Shown here piece after piece: positions 14,459-23,847 of a stretch of DNA of 64,000 nt. Each line of letters starts with the position of its first letter. Position 1 is the first letter of the stretch. A model generated the notes under the pieces. It saw only the letters and a program-made list of their open reading frames with translations. It ran no database searches and was not told the origin of the DNA. This DNA comes from Verrucomicrobiia bacterium (lineage in GTDB: Bacteria > Verrucomicrobiota > Verrucomicrobiia > Verrucomicrobiales > DEV007): NCBI GenBank assembly GCA_030427505.1, contig JAUICH010000004.1, positions 244,114 to 308,113 on the forward strand, written 5' to 3'. The position numbers and the translations under genes were made by a program.

Positions 14459-17400
14459 AACACCTCCTCTCCCCTCTCCTACTGATTTCGTTCCTTGCTC
14501 TATTCGCGGCCCCGATTGGCGCGGCGGCGGAAACGAACCGTCCTAACATTGTTCTACTAATGGCGGATGACCTGGGGCATGCGGACCTGGGGTGCTACGG
14601 GAACGAGGAAGTGGAGACGCCGAATGTGGATCGCCTGGCCGAGGAAGGGGTGCGGTTCACGGATTTCCATTCCAACGCGCCGGTGTGTTCCCCGACGCGG
14701 GCGGCGTTGCTGACCGGCCGGTATCAACAACGGGCGGGGGTGTATGCGGTCTACCATGGCGAGCTGAAGCGGTCCGAGGTCACCATCGCCCAACGATTGA
14801 GCGCGGCGGGATATGCGACGGGGATTTTCGGAAAATGGCACGTCACCGGCCATGCGCGGACGCCGGAGGAGTTTGCTCAATATAAGGATAAGGTGCCGAC
14901 CACATGGGGATTCGATGAGTTCACCGGCATCATGAGCGGCATGGTGGACGGGAAAAGCCACTACACGGAACGAGGGTATCACGACTGGTGGCACGGGAAC
15001 GAAAACGTGAAGGAAGAGGGTTATGCCACGCACCTGGTGACGAAGCACGCGGTCGGCTTCATCCGGGAACACGCGGAGGAACCGTTCTTCTGCTATGTGC
15101 CTTACACGGACATCCATTTCCCCTGGATGACGCCGGAGGACTCTCCCTATTACGCGGAGGGCGTGGACAATCCGGCGGAGGCCTTTCCCGAGCGCAAGCG
15201 GGGCGGGCAGCACTCGGGGACGGATCGCCTGCAGGCAGTGGTCCATCGCATGATCCGCGAAGTGGACACGAGTGTCGGGCATATTGTGGCTGTGTTAGAG
15301 GAGCTGGGGATCGCCGAAGACACGCTGGTGATCTTCACCTCCGATAATGGGGGCTACGCCAGTTACGCCGGACACAACCAAGGCGAGATATCCGACATGG
15401 GACCCTATCGGGGCCAGAAGCACCAGGTCTATGAAGGCGGCATCCGGGTGCCGATGATCGCGTGGCAGCCGGGCACGATCGAACCCGGACGAGTCTCTAA
15501 CGAAACCACCCTATCTTTCGACTTTTTCCCGACGTTCCTGGAGGCCGCGGGACTGGAGGCGCCGCCGGAGGACTCGCCGAATGCGCTGGATGGGGTCTCG
15601 CTGCTCCCGCTCCTGAAAGAAGGAACGCCGCTACCGGAACGCCGTCTTTTTTGGAATGAGGCGAAGAAGTGGGCGGTCCGGGACGGCGACTGGAAGTTGG
15701 TGATACCGGGAGCGAAGAACGCTCCGGAGCTTTACGATCTGGCGGAGGATCCGGGCGAGGCGCACGACCTGGCGGACACGCAACCGGAGAAGGTGGAGGA
15801 ACTCGTGCAGGCGATGGGCGTCTGGGCGGCTGACGTGGGCACGCCCTCTCCCCCACCGGGAGGCGAGGAAAAGGATGATGATGCCGGTGACGTTGGTGAC
15901 ACCCTCAGCCTGGCGCCGTTGGAGGAAGGGATCCGGCTCTTTGCGGATCGGGCCTATCGGCTCTCAACGGTCCCGCAAGGACTGGAGGGCAAAATGCTTC
16001 TCCGCACCAGCATTGAGAGCGGCGAGATGGTGTGCCGCGAAGGTGGCGAGCTGTTTGCCTTGACGCCCGCGGCCAAGGATTCGGCTTATAGTCAGGAGAG
16101 CGTGCTCGTGGACCAGGGATTCGAACGGACGGAAGATCCGGCGTTCCGGCTTTGGACGGGTCAGCCCAGTGAGGTGGCGACCTTCCGCAAGACCGTGGAA
16201 GCGGGCGAGCGATTCCGCTTTCGCAAGCTGACCGTCTTCGTGGCTGGAGACGGCACGAAGATGGAAGCGGCGGGCGCTGAGCCACCCCGGCCGTGGACGG
16301 AGAACGATGGGGAGAAATTGTACAACGGCATTGTTCTGCCACGGGAGTGGCCGCCCGCGTATCTGAAGCCCGCGTCCGATGAGCCGATGCCCGTGCCTTA
16401 TCTCGATCACCCGCCGGAGGTGATCCCGATCGACGTGGGCCGGCAGTTGTTCGTCGATGATTTCCTGATCGAGGAGACGGACCTCGAGCGGCGCTTTCAT
16501 CATCCCGAAAAGTTTGCGGGCAATCCCGTGTTCCGCGCCGAGACCGAGACGGAAGTGGAGGGCAACGGCGTGGTGTATCTGGGCCAGGGCGGGGTGTTTT
16601 ACGACCCGTCGGAGTCGCATTACAAGATGTTCTACACGGCCGGGTGGCGCGGACCGCTGGCGCTGGCGACGAGTCCCGACCTGGTCGAGTGGGCTCGCCC
16701 GGAACTCGGGCTCTACCAGGAGAACTGGCTGCTTCCCGCCGGCCTGCGCTGGGAGGGAAAGGAGATTACCACCGCCGGGAGCGACAATGCGGTCTGGTTT
16801 GACGCCGCGGCGAACGACCCGATGAACCGGATTCGCTACCTCACGTGTTGGGCGCATGTGCTCGCGGAGCAAAGGCCGGACGGTTTCACTCACTCGCTTC
16901 AGACGTCCGATGGGAAGCACTGGTCTCCGGCCGTGCCCACGGCGAATGCCGCGGACTACGGCTCGTTTTTCTACAATCCGTTCCGCAAGAAATGGGTGCA
17001 GAGCATCAAGCAGAACGGCCCGCGCGGACGCTGTCGCTACTACCTGGAGACGGACGAATTTCTGGAAGGCACCGACTATGACAGCGCGGTGTACTGGACC
17101 AATGCCGACCGCCTCGACCAGCCCGAACCAGCAGACACCTATCCCGGAGATCCGTCGCCGCCGCAGCTCTACAGTCTGGCCGGAGTGGCGTATGAGAGTC
17201 TCATGATCGGCATGCACCAGATCCACCGGGGGCCAGACAACGAAGTCTGTGCCAAGGGAAAATTCCCCAAGCTCACCGACCTCGAAGTCGGCTTCAGCCG
17301 CGACGGTTTCCACTGGGACCGGCCTGATCGCGAAGGATTTATCCGGGCGGAGCGGAGCGAGGGGGCGTGGGACCGCGGCTACGTCCACACCACCACCGGG

Positions 17401-17910
17401 GTTTTCGTGGTTCATGAGGACCAACTCGTCTTTCCCTACTGCGCCTACTCCGGGGTCTCCTCGACGGAGCAACGGGGCATGTATCATGGGGCGTCGATTG
17501 GGATTGCCACGCTGAGGCGAGACGGCTTCGCCTCGATGGAAGCAACGGAGAAAGGCGGCACCCTAACCACGCGACCCGTGATGTTCTCCGGCCGAGACTT
17601 GTTCCTGAATTTTGATGCTCCCGATGGCGAGATCCGGGTCGAGGTTCTCGGCGAAGACGGCAAACTGCTTGCGACATCGAAGCCCCTGTCGGGCGACTCG
17701 ACGCGTTCGCAGGTGATCTGGGAAGATCGCGAGGACCTTGCGGACTTCGCCGGGAAACCGGTGCGGTTTCGGTTCAGGATCGAGAAGGGAGCGATCTACG
17801 CCTTCTGGGTGAGCCGAGACGAGAGTGGCCGCAGCGACGGGCATCTCGGCGCGGGCGGGGTTGGGTATCCGGGGTGCGTGGACGTGATCGGGTCAGCCGT
17901 CCGTCCGTGA
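14455..17910 (+). CDS. Secreted sulfatase fused to a glycosidase-like beta-propeller domain
   Basis: This is an exported protein of 1151 residues. A signal peptide covers residues 1-25 (hydrophobic core, then GAAAE). Residues ~28-470 are a complete type I sulfatase with the formylglycine motif C78-S-P-T-R, the metal site MADDLGHADLG, GKWHV and TSDNGGYAS. It removes sulfate esters from a glycan. A Gly/Glu/Asp-rich linker follows near residues 460-485, then a region of unclear fold. From residue ~660 (RQLFVDDFLIEE, RRFHHPEKFAGNPVF, YDPSESHYKMFYTAG) the sequence resembles GH32/GH43-like five-bladed propellers, running to the end with a beta-sandwich-like tail. Such propellers usually occur as separate proteins, and the fusion is unusual. 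It is last in the operon, coupled to the aldolase by ATGA. Confidence 0.88.
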   Translation: MKHLLSPLLLISFLALFAAPIGAAAETNRPNIVLLMADDLGHADLGCYGNEEVETPNVDRLAEEGVRFTDFHSNAPVCSPTRAALLTGRYQQRAGVYAVYHGELKRSEVTIAQRLSAAGYATGIFGKWHVTGHARTPEEFAQYKDKVPTTWGFDEFTGIMSGMVDGKSHYTERGYHDWWHGNENVKEEGYATHLVTKHAVGFIREHAEEPFFCYVPYTDIHFPWMTPEDSPYYAEGVDNPAEAFPERKRGGQHSGTDRLQAVVHRMIREVDTSVGHIVAVLEELGIAEDTLVIFTSDNGGYASYAGHNQGEISDMGPYRGQKHQVYEGGIRVPMIAWQPGTIEPGRVSNETTLSFDFFPTFLEAAGLEAPPEDSPNALDGVSLLPLLKEGTPLPERRLFWNEAKKWAVRDGDWKLVIPGAKNAPELYDLAEDPGEAHDLADTQPEKVEELVQAMGVWAADVGTPSPPPGGEEKDDDAGDVGDTLSLAPLEEGIRLFADRAYRLSTVPQGLEGKMLLRTSIESGEMVCREGGELFALTPAAKDSAYSQESVLVDQGFERTEDPAFRLWTGQPSEVATFRKTVEAGERFRFRKLTVFVAGDGTKMEAAGAEPPRPWTENDGEKLYNGIVLPREWPPAYLKPASDEPMPVPYLDHPPEVIPIDVGRQLFVDDFLIEETDLERRFHHPEKFAGNPVFRAETETEVEGNGVVYLGQGGVFYDPSESHYKMFYTAGWRGPLALATSPDLVEWARPELGLYQENWLLPAGLRWEGKEITTAGSDNAVWFDAAANDPMNRIRYLTCWAHVLAEQRPDGFTHSLQTSDGKHWSPAVPTANAADYGSFFYNPFRKKWVQSIKQNGPRGRCRYYLETDEFLEGTDYDSAVYWTNADRLDQPEPADTYPGDPSPPQLYSLAGVAYESLMIGMHQIHRGPDNEVCAKGKFPKLTDLEVGFSRDGFHWDRPDREGFIRAERSEGAWDRGYVHTTTGVFVVHEDQLVFPYCAYSGVSSTEQRGMYHGASIGIATLRRDGFASMEATEKGGTLTTRPVMFSGRDLFLNFDAPDGEIRVEVLGEDGKLLATSKPLSGDSTRSQVIWEDREDLADFAGKPVRFRFRIEKGAIYAFWVSRDESGRSDGHLGAGGVGYPGCVDVIGSAVRP

Positions 17911-17934
17911 GAGACATCCCCAAACGTAATCTGC

Positions 17935-20577
17935 CTACCGCGTGCGGAACGTCTTGCTCTCGACCAGGGCAAGCACCAGGTCGCGGAATCCTCCCTTCTC
18001 CGCTGATACCTTGGCCACGATGTTTTCGATCTCCTTATGCTCCGCGTAGCTGAGCTCGCGTCCGGTGGCGTAGATCATGAGCTTTTCGGCCAGGCATTCG
18101 GAAAAGGTGTCTATGTTAGTCACCAGCCAATGCTTGAAATCGGTATAGTCGAGGATTTCAGTTCCATCGGGCAAGGTTCCGGAAGGATCAATCTCCACAT
18201 TTATCTCAGGCCACTTTTCGCGCCACCCGCCGACGGGATCGAAGTTTTCCAGGACGAACCCGATGGGGTCGATCTGCCGGTGGCAGCCGCGACAACTGGC
18301 CGCCTGGGTATGAGCGCCGAGAAGGTCGCGCGGGGTCTTGGCCCCCCGGACATCGGGTGTCAGCGCGGGCACTTTGCTAGGCACCGGTGGCAAAGGCGTG
18401 CCCAGGATGTTCTCCAGCACCCACACGCCCCGCAGCACGGGCTGGGTATCCACGCCGTTGGCGGTGGCCATCAGGATCGCCGCCTGCCCTAACAAACCAC
18501 CACGCACCCCGCCCCGCTCGATGGGCAGACGCTCTATCTTATGGTCGGCACTGGTGTAGGGCGCGTCGGGATCGGCCGGTTTCTCGCCGGGAACGGTGTA
18601 GCCATAGTGTTCCTTGGCGAATCGCTTGGAGGTGGTCAGGAAATCGGGATCGATGAAGTCCGTCAGGGGACGATTCTCTTCGAGCATGGTGAAGAAGAAA
18701 TGTTCCACTTCATCCTTGGCGATTTCGGTTTCTTCCGGGGTAAAGCCAAAGCGTTCGTCGGGCATAATGCCGGGCAGCAGGCGCGTGTGCAGCCACTGCC
18801 CGGTGAAATCGCGGATCATGGGGGAAGAGGGCGAGTTCGGCAGCAGATCCTCGGCGTCGGCCCGGAAGGTGGCGGGATCGGAAAGTTTCCCCGCTCGGGC
18901 GTGGTGGACGATGGTGCTGGTGGGTGGGTGTTTTGTCAGGAAAAACGCCAGCCGGCTGGCCAGGTCGTGCTGGTCCATTTCACCGGGGCGGGATTCCCGG
19001 AACAGAAAACGCGGCGACACCAGGGCAGCTCGCACGAGGAGGTGCATGCCTTCCTCGAAGCTATGGCCGGAGGCCCAATGTTCTTTGGCAATGGTCAGGA
19101 AACGCCGCCGGGTCTCGTCATCCACGGGGCGGCGAAAGAGCCGTGGCAGGAAGGTCCGCAGGCCGCGATCGGCGAAGGCCTCGTCGCTTTCGCCTTCCTT
19201 CCGCGTGCTGAAGTTCCATTCCCGCCACTCCCGGCGCTGGCGATCCTTCGGCCCTTCCACAAGACGCAAGGGCCCTTCCACGGATACCTCGTGCAGTTGC
19301 AGCGCGGGACCGTTTTCGTGATAGCGGTAGGTCAGGGTGTCGCCCAGAGCGTGTACGATCCCGGGATCCTGAGCCATTTTCAGGGCCAGCACAGTGTAGC
19401 GCGAGTCAGGCGTGGCATCAGTCAGGTCGAGCTTAGGATCGGTGTAATGCCGCTGAAAAATGTCCCACCCATTGCGGCCGCGAAGACTGGTTACGGAGGC
19501 CCGCCCCCGGGGTTTCCCTGGGAAGAGCATCTCCAGCCAGGCGGCGTGGAAACGCTGGTCTTCGAAGCACTTTTCGAGGAGGGAGGCGAAGAACTCGGGT
19601 TCGTGATCGAGCTCGGCATTGACCCAGCGGAACAGCGGGGTCTGCCCCTCGTAGAGATCGGCCTCGAAAGTGACGGTCTCCGGCGTTTCGCTAGTGACTT
19701 CGATCTCTTTTAACAAGCGGAAGGTGGAAGCTCTGGACCGGTCGCTGGCGGTGAGGTCCCGGGCGCGCACTTCCAGCTTCATAATCTGGCCTTTCTCTGG
19801 GCGAAACGCGGAGGTCTGCACGGTGATCCGGTAGGCGCCGGACGCCGCGATCTCGATCTTGGTCGGCCAAGTGCAACTGCGCATGATGTCCTCACTCCGC
19901 GCGGCGAGCCGCAGGGCATCCCCATGAAGGGTGGCGGCGGAAAAGCTGAGCACCAGATCGTCCACGCCGGCGGTCAGCGTGGTCACCGGCGGGCGTTTCT
20001 TAACCGGCGGAAACAATTCGTCGGCGACCTGACGGGCCACGTTCTGGTAGGCCTCCAGCAGGGGCGGCGAAAGCACGAGCGCTTCGCTCACAGTGTCGAA
20101 CCCGTGTTCACGGTTGTCCCGGGGAAACCCGGCAGGCAGCTCAAAGTCATCCATCTGAAAGACCGTGCGGATGCAGTTGCGGTATTCGAGCTGGTTCAGC
20201 CGCCGGGGCAAGGTGCCGCCGAAGGGGGTGTTTTCCGTCAGTTCCTTGTCCAGGTAGGTCAGGAGAACGTGCTTCTCCTTGGGCGTCAGCTGCGGCTCAT
20301 CCAAGGGCGGCATCTGCTCGAAGGCCACCACGTTGAAGGTCTTCTCCCAGAGAGCGGCGCTCCCTTCCCCGGCCCAGTCGATATCGAAGCGGTCGAGATC
20401 GATCCCGCCTTTCTCAGTTAAGGAGTCATGGCACTCCAGGCAGCGCTTGGCGAGGACTTCGCCCACCTCATCCGGAATGGGTGAAACGTTTTTCTTCTCT
20501 TCCGCTGGGGACGATGACGGCGCCGCCAACAGCGCGGCTCCGAGGAAGCCGCTCAGGAACCAGCCGGACCGAAGCAT
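17935..20577 (-). CDS. DUF1592 cytochrome-like secreted protein (PSCyt1/DUF1587/1595/1592/1588/1585)
   Basis: This 880-residue exported protein has the chain of domains found in Planctomycetota and Verrucomicrobiota. A signal peptide (1-25) is followed by a haem-binding-like CLECH (C46, C49, H50), DUF1587 (PRRLNQLEYRNCIRTVF), a middle sugar-binding-like region, DUF1595 and DUF1592 (LPRLFRRPVDDETRRRF; ALVSPRFLFRE), and DUF1588 with a second haem-type motif CRGCH near residue 760 (QIDPIGFVLENFDPVGGWR). A DUF1585 tail ends it. The family is thought to be periplasmic and redox-active, but its reaction is unknown. It is read after the DUF1552 gene with an ATGA overlap, and the two are almost always paired. 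It converges on the sulfatase fusion with only 24 bp between. Confidence 0.93.
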   Translation of the reverse strand: MLRSGWFLSGFLGAALLAAPSSSPAEEKKNVSPIPDEVGEVLAKRCLECHDSLTEKGGIDLDRFDIDWAGEGSAALWEKTFNVVAFEQMPPLDEPQLTPKEKHVLLTYLDKELTENTPFGGTLPRRLNQLEYRNCIRTVFQMDDFELPAGFPRDNREHGFDTVSEALVLSPPLLEAYQNVARQVADELFPPVKKRPPVTTLTAGVDDLVLSFSAATLHGDALRLAARSEDIMRSCTWPTKIEIAASGAYRITVQTSAFRPEKGQIMKLEVRARDLTASDRSRASTFRLLKEIEVTSETPETVTFEADLYEGQTPLFRWVNAELDHEPEFFASLLEKCFEDQRFHAAWLEMLFPGKPRGRASVTSLRGRNGWDIFQRHYTDPKLDLTDATPDSRYTVLALKMAQDPGIVHALGDTLTYRYHENGPALQLHEVSVEGPLRLVEGPKDRQRREWREWNFSTRKEGESDEAFADRGLRTFLPRLFRRPVDDETRRRFLTIAKEHWASGHSFEEGMHLLVRAALVSPRFLFRESRPGEMDQHDLASRLAFFLTKHPPTSTIVHHARAGKLSDPATFRADAEDLLPNSPSSPMIRDFTGQWLHTRLLPGIMPDERFGFTPEETEIAKDEVEHFFFTMLEENRPLTDFIDPDFLTTSKRFAKEHYGYTVPGEKPADPDAPYTSADHKIERLPIERGGVRGGLLGQAAILMATANGVDTQPVLRGVWVLENILGTPLPPVPSKVPALTPDVRGAKTPRDLLGAHTQAASCRGCHRQIDPIGFVLENFDPVGGWREKWPEINVEIDPSGTLPDGTEILDYTDFKHWLVTNIDTFSECLAEKLMIYATGRELSYAEHKEIENIVAKVSAEKGGFRDLVLALVESKTFRTR

Positions 20578-21863
20578 CAGAAAAAGAGCTGGTTGAGATT
20601 TCGCGACGCGTTCGAGAACGAGTCCGCCTCCACCCCGAGCCGCTGCATGAGGGTCACGTAGAGGTCCCCCATCAGCGGAGCGTCCTTGGCCTTGGGATCG
20701 ATGGCGATGTGCTTGCCGTGTTTGAAGCCGCCACCGGCCACGAGGGTTGGGAGATTGGCGTTGCTGTGGCGGCTGGCGTCTCCCATGCCGGTTCCTAACA
20801 GAATGACCGTTTCGTCCAGCAGCGACTTCCCTTCGGGATTTTTCTTCTCTGAAAGCTGACGCAGGAAGCCGGCGAAACAGTCGAGGTGCGCCCGCTCGAT
20901 GGCGACAAGGTCGCGGATCATCTCCGGGTCGTTCCCGTGGTGTGAGAGCGCGTGATACCCGGCCTTCAGCACTTCGCCATCGATGGCGAATACCTGGCCG
21001 AGGCCGTCCAGGAAGAGTGACATGACCCGGGTGGATTCCGTTTCGAGCGCCAGCGCCATCAGGTCGTACATGATGGTGCCCGCCTCCATCTGAAGATTGG
21101 GCGTGATGGGGTCGTAGCTCGGCAGTTCGTAGCCCGGATCAGGCAGGGGCTCGTCCAGTGAAGCGAGTTGCCGCCCCATTTTCTTTTCCACCGTGCGGAA
21201 GGAATCGAAATACTCGTCCAGTTTTTCCCGGTCGCGTTTCGGCAGGGAAGCCTGGAGACGCCTGGCATCTTCCAGAACGCTGTCGAGCGAACTCTGGCCG
21301 CTCTTCAGGAGATACTCCGTGCGCTCGCGGTCTGCCTGCGAGGTGAACAACTGGCGATAGAGCACGCTGGGCCGCATGATCGTGGGCAGCCCCACGCCCT
21401 GCTTCGTGTAGCTCATGGATTTGGCCCCTTCTCCCACGCCCGTGGCCAGTTCGATGGACGAGAAACGCGACTTCCCTCCGATTTGATCGGCGATCTGTTG
21501 GTCGACCGAGTAGCTGCCCGGCGCATTGCCGCAGAGGAAGTTCGACCAAGCCTTGTGGCCGTTTGGCGCGCGGTGATCGAGACCCGAAAAGACCGTGAAC
21601 GAATCCCGATAGCCCTCAATGGGTTCCAGGATCTCCGGCATCTCATAGCCCTCCCCCGCCTTCTCCGGGAAAAACGCCGCGGGATGCCAGCCCAGATAGG
21701 CGCCGATGGCGACAAAATTCCGGGGACCGTTGCTAATCCCACTAGCGGCGGTCGCTGCCCCGGCGGTAGCGGAACTGCCAAAGGCTTCCAGGGCCGGTAG
21801 GGCAATCAGCGCGGAAGCACTGCGAAGGAACTGACGTCGATCCAAGTTCGAACTCATACGCAA
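20577..21863 (-). CDS. DUF1552 protein with Tat signal
   Basis: This is a 428-residue partner of the DUF1592 protein. The N-terminus has a twin-arginine signal (DRRQFLRSASALIALPALEAF), so it is exported folded. Conserved DUF1552 stretches include FSGLDHRAPNGHKAWSNFLCGN, SVDQQIADQIG, LDSVLEDARRLQASLPKRDREKLDEYFDSFRTVEKK and ALETESTRVMSLFLDG. It belongs to the broad alkaline-phosphatase-like/DUF1501 type of fold, but no function is assigned. Its TGA overlaps the ATG of the DUF1592 gene, so the two are translationally coupled. The second methionine (MSSNLD) could also be the start. Confidence 0.93.
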   Translation of the reverse strand: MRMSSNLDRRQFLRSASALIALPALEAFGSSATAGAATAASGISNGPRNFVAIGAYLGWHPAAFFPEKAGEGYEMPEILEPIEGYRDSFTVFSGLDHRAPNGHKAWSNFLCGNAPGSYSVDQQIADQIGGKSRFSSIELATGVGEGAKSMSYTKQGVGLPTIMRPSVLYRQLFTSQADRERTEYLLKSGQSSLDSVLEDARRLQASLPKRDREKLDEYFDSFRTVEKKMGRQLASLDEPLPDPGYELPSYDPITPNLQMEAGTIMYDLMALALETESTRVMSLFLDGLGQVFAIDGEVLKAGYHALSHHGNDPEMIRDLVAIERAHLDCFAGFLRQLSEKKNPEGKSLLDETVILLGTGMGDASRHSNANLPTLVAGGGFKHGKHIAIDPKAKDAPLMGDLYVTLMQRLGVEADSFSNASRNLNQLFF

Positions 21864-22066
21864 TCAGGGAAAGAAGGAAACGGAGAAGGCTGGCGAAACT
21901 TGGGGTGAAACCCCCGCCCATGCAAGGGCGCGAAGCCGCCATGCCCTAACCGGATGCCAGAAATCTCCCTGTTTCAAGCCCGCCGCTCCGTCACGACCCC
22001 GCGCTCAAGCCCGGAATTGGTGGGTATGTCAGGAATCGCTATGGACTCCCGCGCAGCTTACTCGCT
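21864..22066. other. Gap upstream of the DUF1552 gene
   Basis: About 200 bp between two minus-strand genes. It must hold the promoter of the DUF1552/DUF1592 pair. No clear -35/-10 boxes or hairpin stand out. Confidence 0.4.
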
Positions 22067-23257
22067 TCATGCTGCCTGAATAGCGCCAGCATGACGGAGG
22101 CGCCAGTAGGCCAGCAGCCAGGACGTGGTGCTGGTGGTGGAGATGGCGCCGGGGACGCGCGGGTTTCTCATCTGATCAATGGCGGTCAATGAAGAAAGGA
22201 TGCGAGTGGCAAGGCCTACGCAGGAGCGGTCCGGGCAGTGGGTCTCCACCAGGGTGGCGACGGCGGCGAGGCGCGTGGTCTGGGAGGTAGGCTCGTCGCG
22301 CTCCAGCGCGGTGCCGTCTGGAAGAACGCGGGCGGCGGATTTGTCCCAGCGAAGGCCGATGAGTTCGGGGAGGAGCGGATCGTCCGCCCCGGCAAGGAGA
22401 GCGGTGTGAAAACCTTCGATGACGAGCGAGGTTTGGTTGAAGCCGGAAAGGCCCTCGTCCGCGCGGGCGGCTTCGAGGGCTTCGGCAAAGTTTTTGAGGT
22501 GGCGGAGATAGGTTTTGTCTCCACTGGCCTGAGCGGCTAACCAGGGAAGACAGACAAACAGCCCGAGAGAGTGGAGATGGGTGGCGGCGGTGACGATGGT
22601 GCGGTGACGGTAGGCATGGCGGAATTTGCGCGCGATGAAGAAATCGGCGGCATCGACGAAGAACTGGGTAATGGCTTGTTTCTCGCCATCAGAGGCCAGG
22701 GGAAGCCAGGCATACAGAGCGGCGATGGCCTTGGTGTATTGATCCACGCTGATCTCGTGGGAATCCCGCGCGTGGGCAATGCCTCCAAAGGGCTTCGGCA
22801 GGTAGCCAGGCATGTAGCGGCGGCCTTCTTCGATAACGGACAGGATGGCCTGGATGCACCGATGGGCGGCTGCGTGGGCGGCTTCTTCGCCGGTGGTCTG
22901 AAAGCGCTCGATCTGACTGATGGCGAACTCCCCAGTGCCCATGAGCGCGTTTTCATAGGCGACGTAGCTCGCGGGGTCCGGCGTGTTCTGGCCCCAGTCC
23001 GTGACGCGCTTCTTCCAATCAGGCTCCTGAAGTTCTTCGTTGGTAAAAGGCTTCAGCGTTTGAGCGTTAAAGAAGGAGCGGACCAAACCATCAGCGTCCA
23101 TGAGGTGAGTTTCCACAAATTCCTGAAACGTGGACGCGGTTTGGTGAAGGTCAGAGCCGTCGCCCGGGCTCGCGTCAGCGGCGTGTCCCAGACGCGGGAG
23201 GCAGGGAAAGGAGAGCGCGGCGAGGCCGGAGCAGCGGACAAAGGAACGGCGATTCAC
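22067..23257 (-). CDS. Tat-exported protein of unknown function
   Basis: This is a 396-residue protein with a twin-arginine signal (NRRSFVRCSGLAALSFPCL). Most of the sequence is alpha-helical by eye, with repeated Trp/His-rich helices (HARDSHEISVDQYTKAIAALYAWLPLA, HRTIVTAATHLHSLGLFV). The pattern is compatible with an (alpha/alpha)-barrel carbohydrate-active fold, though no catalytic signature can be named. It ends with SWLLAYWRLRHAG. A shrunken second copy of this gene lies at 25250-25485. Its position after the DUF1552/DUF1592 unit, with a 200-bp gap, suggests a separate transcript. No function is proposed. Confidence 0.75.
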   Translation of the reverse strand: MNRRSFVRCSGLAALSFPCLPRLGHAADASPGDGSDLHQTASTFQEFVETHLMDADGLVRSFFNAQTLKPFTNEELQEPDWKKRVTDWGQNTPDPASYVAYENALMGTGEFAISQIERFQTTGEEAAHAAAHRCIQAILSVIEEGRRYMPGYLPKPFGGIAHARDSHEISVDQYTKAIAALYAWLPLASDGEKQAITQFFVDAADFFIARKFRHAYRHRTIVTAATHLHSLGLFVCLPWLAAQASGDKTYLRHLKNFAEALEAARADEGLSGFNQTSLVIEGFHTALLAGADDPLLPELIGLRWDKSAARVLPDGTALERDEPTSQTTRLAAVATLVETHCPDRSCVGLATRILSSLTAIDQMRNPRVPGAISTTSTTSWLLAYWRLRHAGAIQAA

Positions 23258-23351
23258 AGGTATGACGTGAGCCCGGAAGCAGGTCAGTGGTCAAGAAGAA
23301 ACGGCATACCAGTCCCCTGCTACCAGACGTGCAGCGCTTTGTTCGATCCGT

Positions 23352-23632
23352 TCAGCGTGCCTGCCAAATCTTGGGATCGCGCTTGGCATGAAACACAGCA
23401 ATCACGGAAAGTCCTTCGCCGGAGATCCGATACAGGATGAGGTATGGAAAGCGGCGCACGAGCGCCATCCGTGTTTCCCGGTGGACAACGGGATAGGATT
23501 CAGGCTGTCGAATTATTCGTTCCAGGCAAGCATCGACACACCGAAGCAGGTCGGCAACCAATCCGGGGCTTCTGGATTGGTACCAATCGATGGCCTCGAT
23601 CATTCCGCCTCCGGACGGAAAAGGACCCTCAT
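23352..23632 (-). pseudogene. RelE/ParE-type toxin gene, frameshifted near its start
   Basis: This is the toxin half of a type II toxin-antitoxin pair. From the natural ATG at 23632, which overlaps the antitoxin stop as ATGA, translation gives MRVLFRPEAE and then hits TGA. The rest of the protein (MIEAIDWYQSRSPGLVADLL..., RFPYLILYRISGEGLSVIAVFHAKRDP) continues in the next frame from 23603. Adding one A in the GGAATGATC stretch would restore a normal ParE-like protein of about 93 residues, starting MRVLFRPEAEMIEAIDWYQ. So either one base has been lost in evolution, disarming the toxin, or the sequence has an error. Restart at the internal ATG could still give an 83-residue protein lacking the first strand. 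Confidence 0.75.
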
Positions 23633-23847
23633 CAAAGCGAGTTGAGGATTCGGGTCTTCAGTGCGGTCCACTCGACTCCTTCACCGGGGGCCTCCTCAAA
23701 TCGGTCGAGCCTGCGGTCCAACTCCACGATCTGAGTCTCGCTGAGCCGAATGGATTCAGAATCAGCCGCGATCGTATCCCACAGATCTTCAACGAGTTGA
23801 ATTCTTTCCGAGACAGGCAGTTCTCGAAGTTGGTCAAGTCCGATCAT
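23632..23847 (-). CDS. Addiction-module antitoxin (Unstab_antitox type)
   Basis: This is a 71-residue antitoxin whose sequence (LRELPVSERIQLVEDLWDTIA, LSETQIVELDRRLDRFEEAPGEGVEWTALKTRI) matches the short 'addiction module protein' family paired with RelE/ParE toxins. It is expected to bind and neutralise the toxin; members of this family lack a separate DNA-binding domain. I chose the ATG at 23847 because it is the usual family length; the open frame extends further upstream without conserved content. Its stop overlaps the toxin start as ATGA. Confidence 0.88.
   Translation of the reverse strand: MIGLDQLRELPVSERIQLVEDLWDTIAADSESIRLSETQIVELDRRLDRFEEAPGEGVEWTALKTRILNSL

Noticed and set aside
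15964..17487. Minus-strand open frame of 507 codons within the sulfatase fusion
   Set aside because: The plus strand encodes clear sulfatase and propeller motifs across the same bases; the opposite frame shows no domain.
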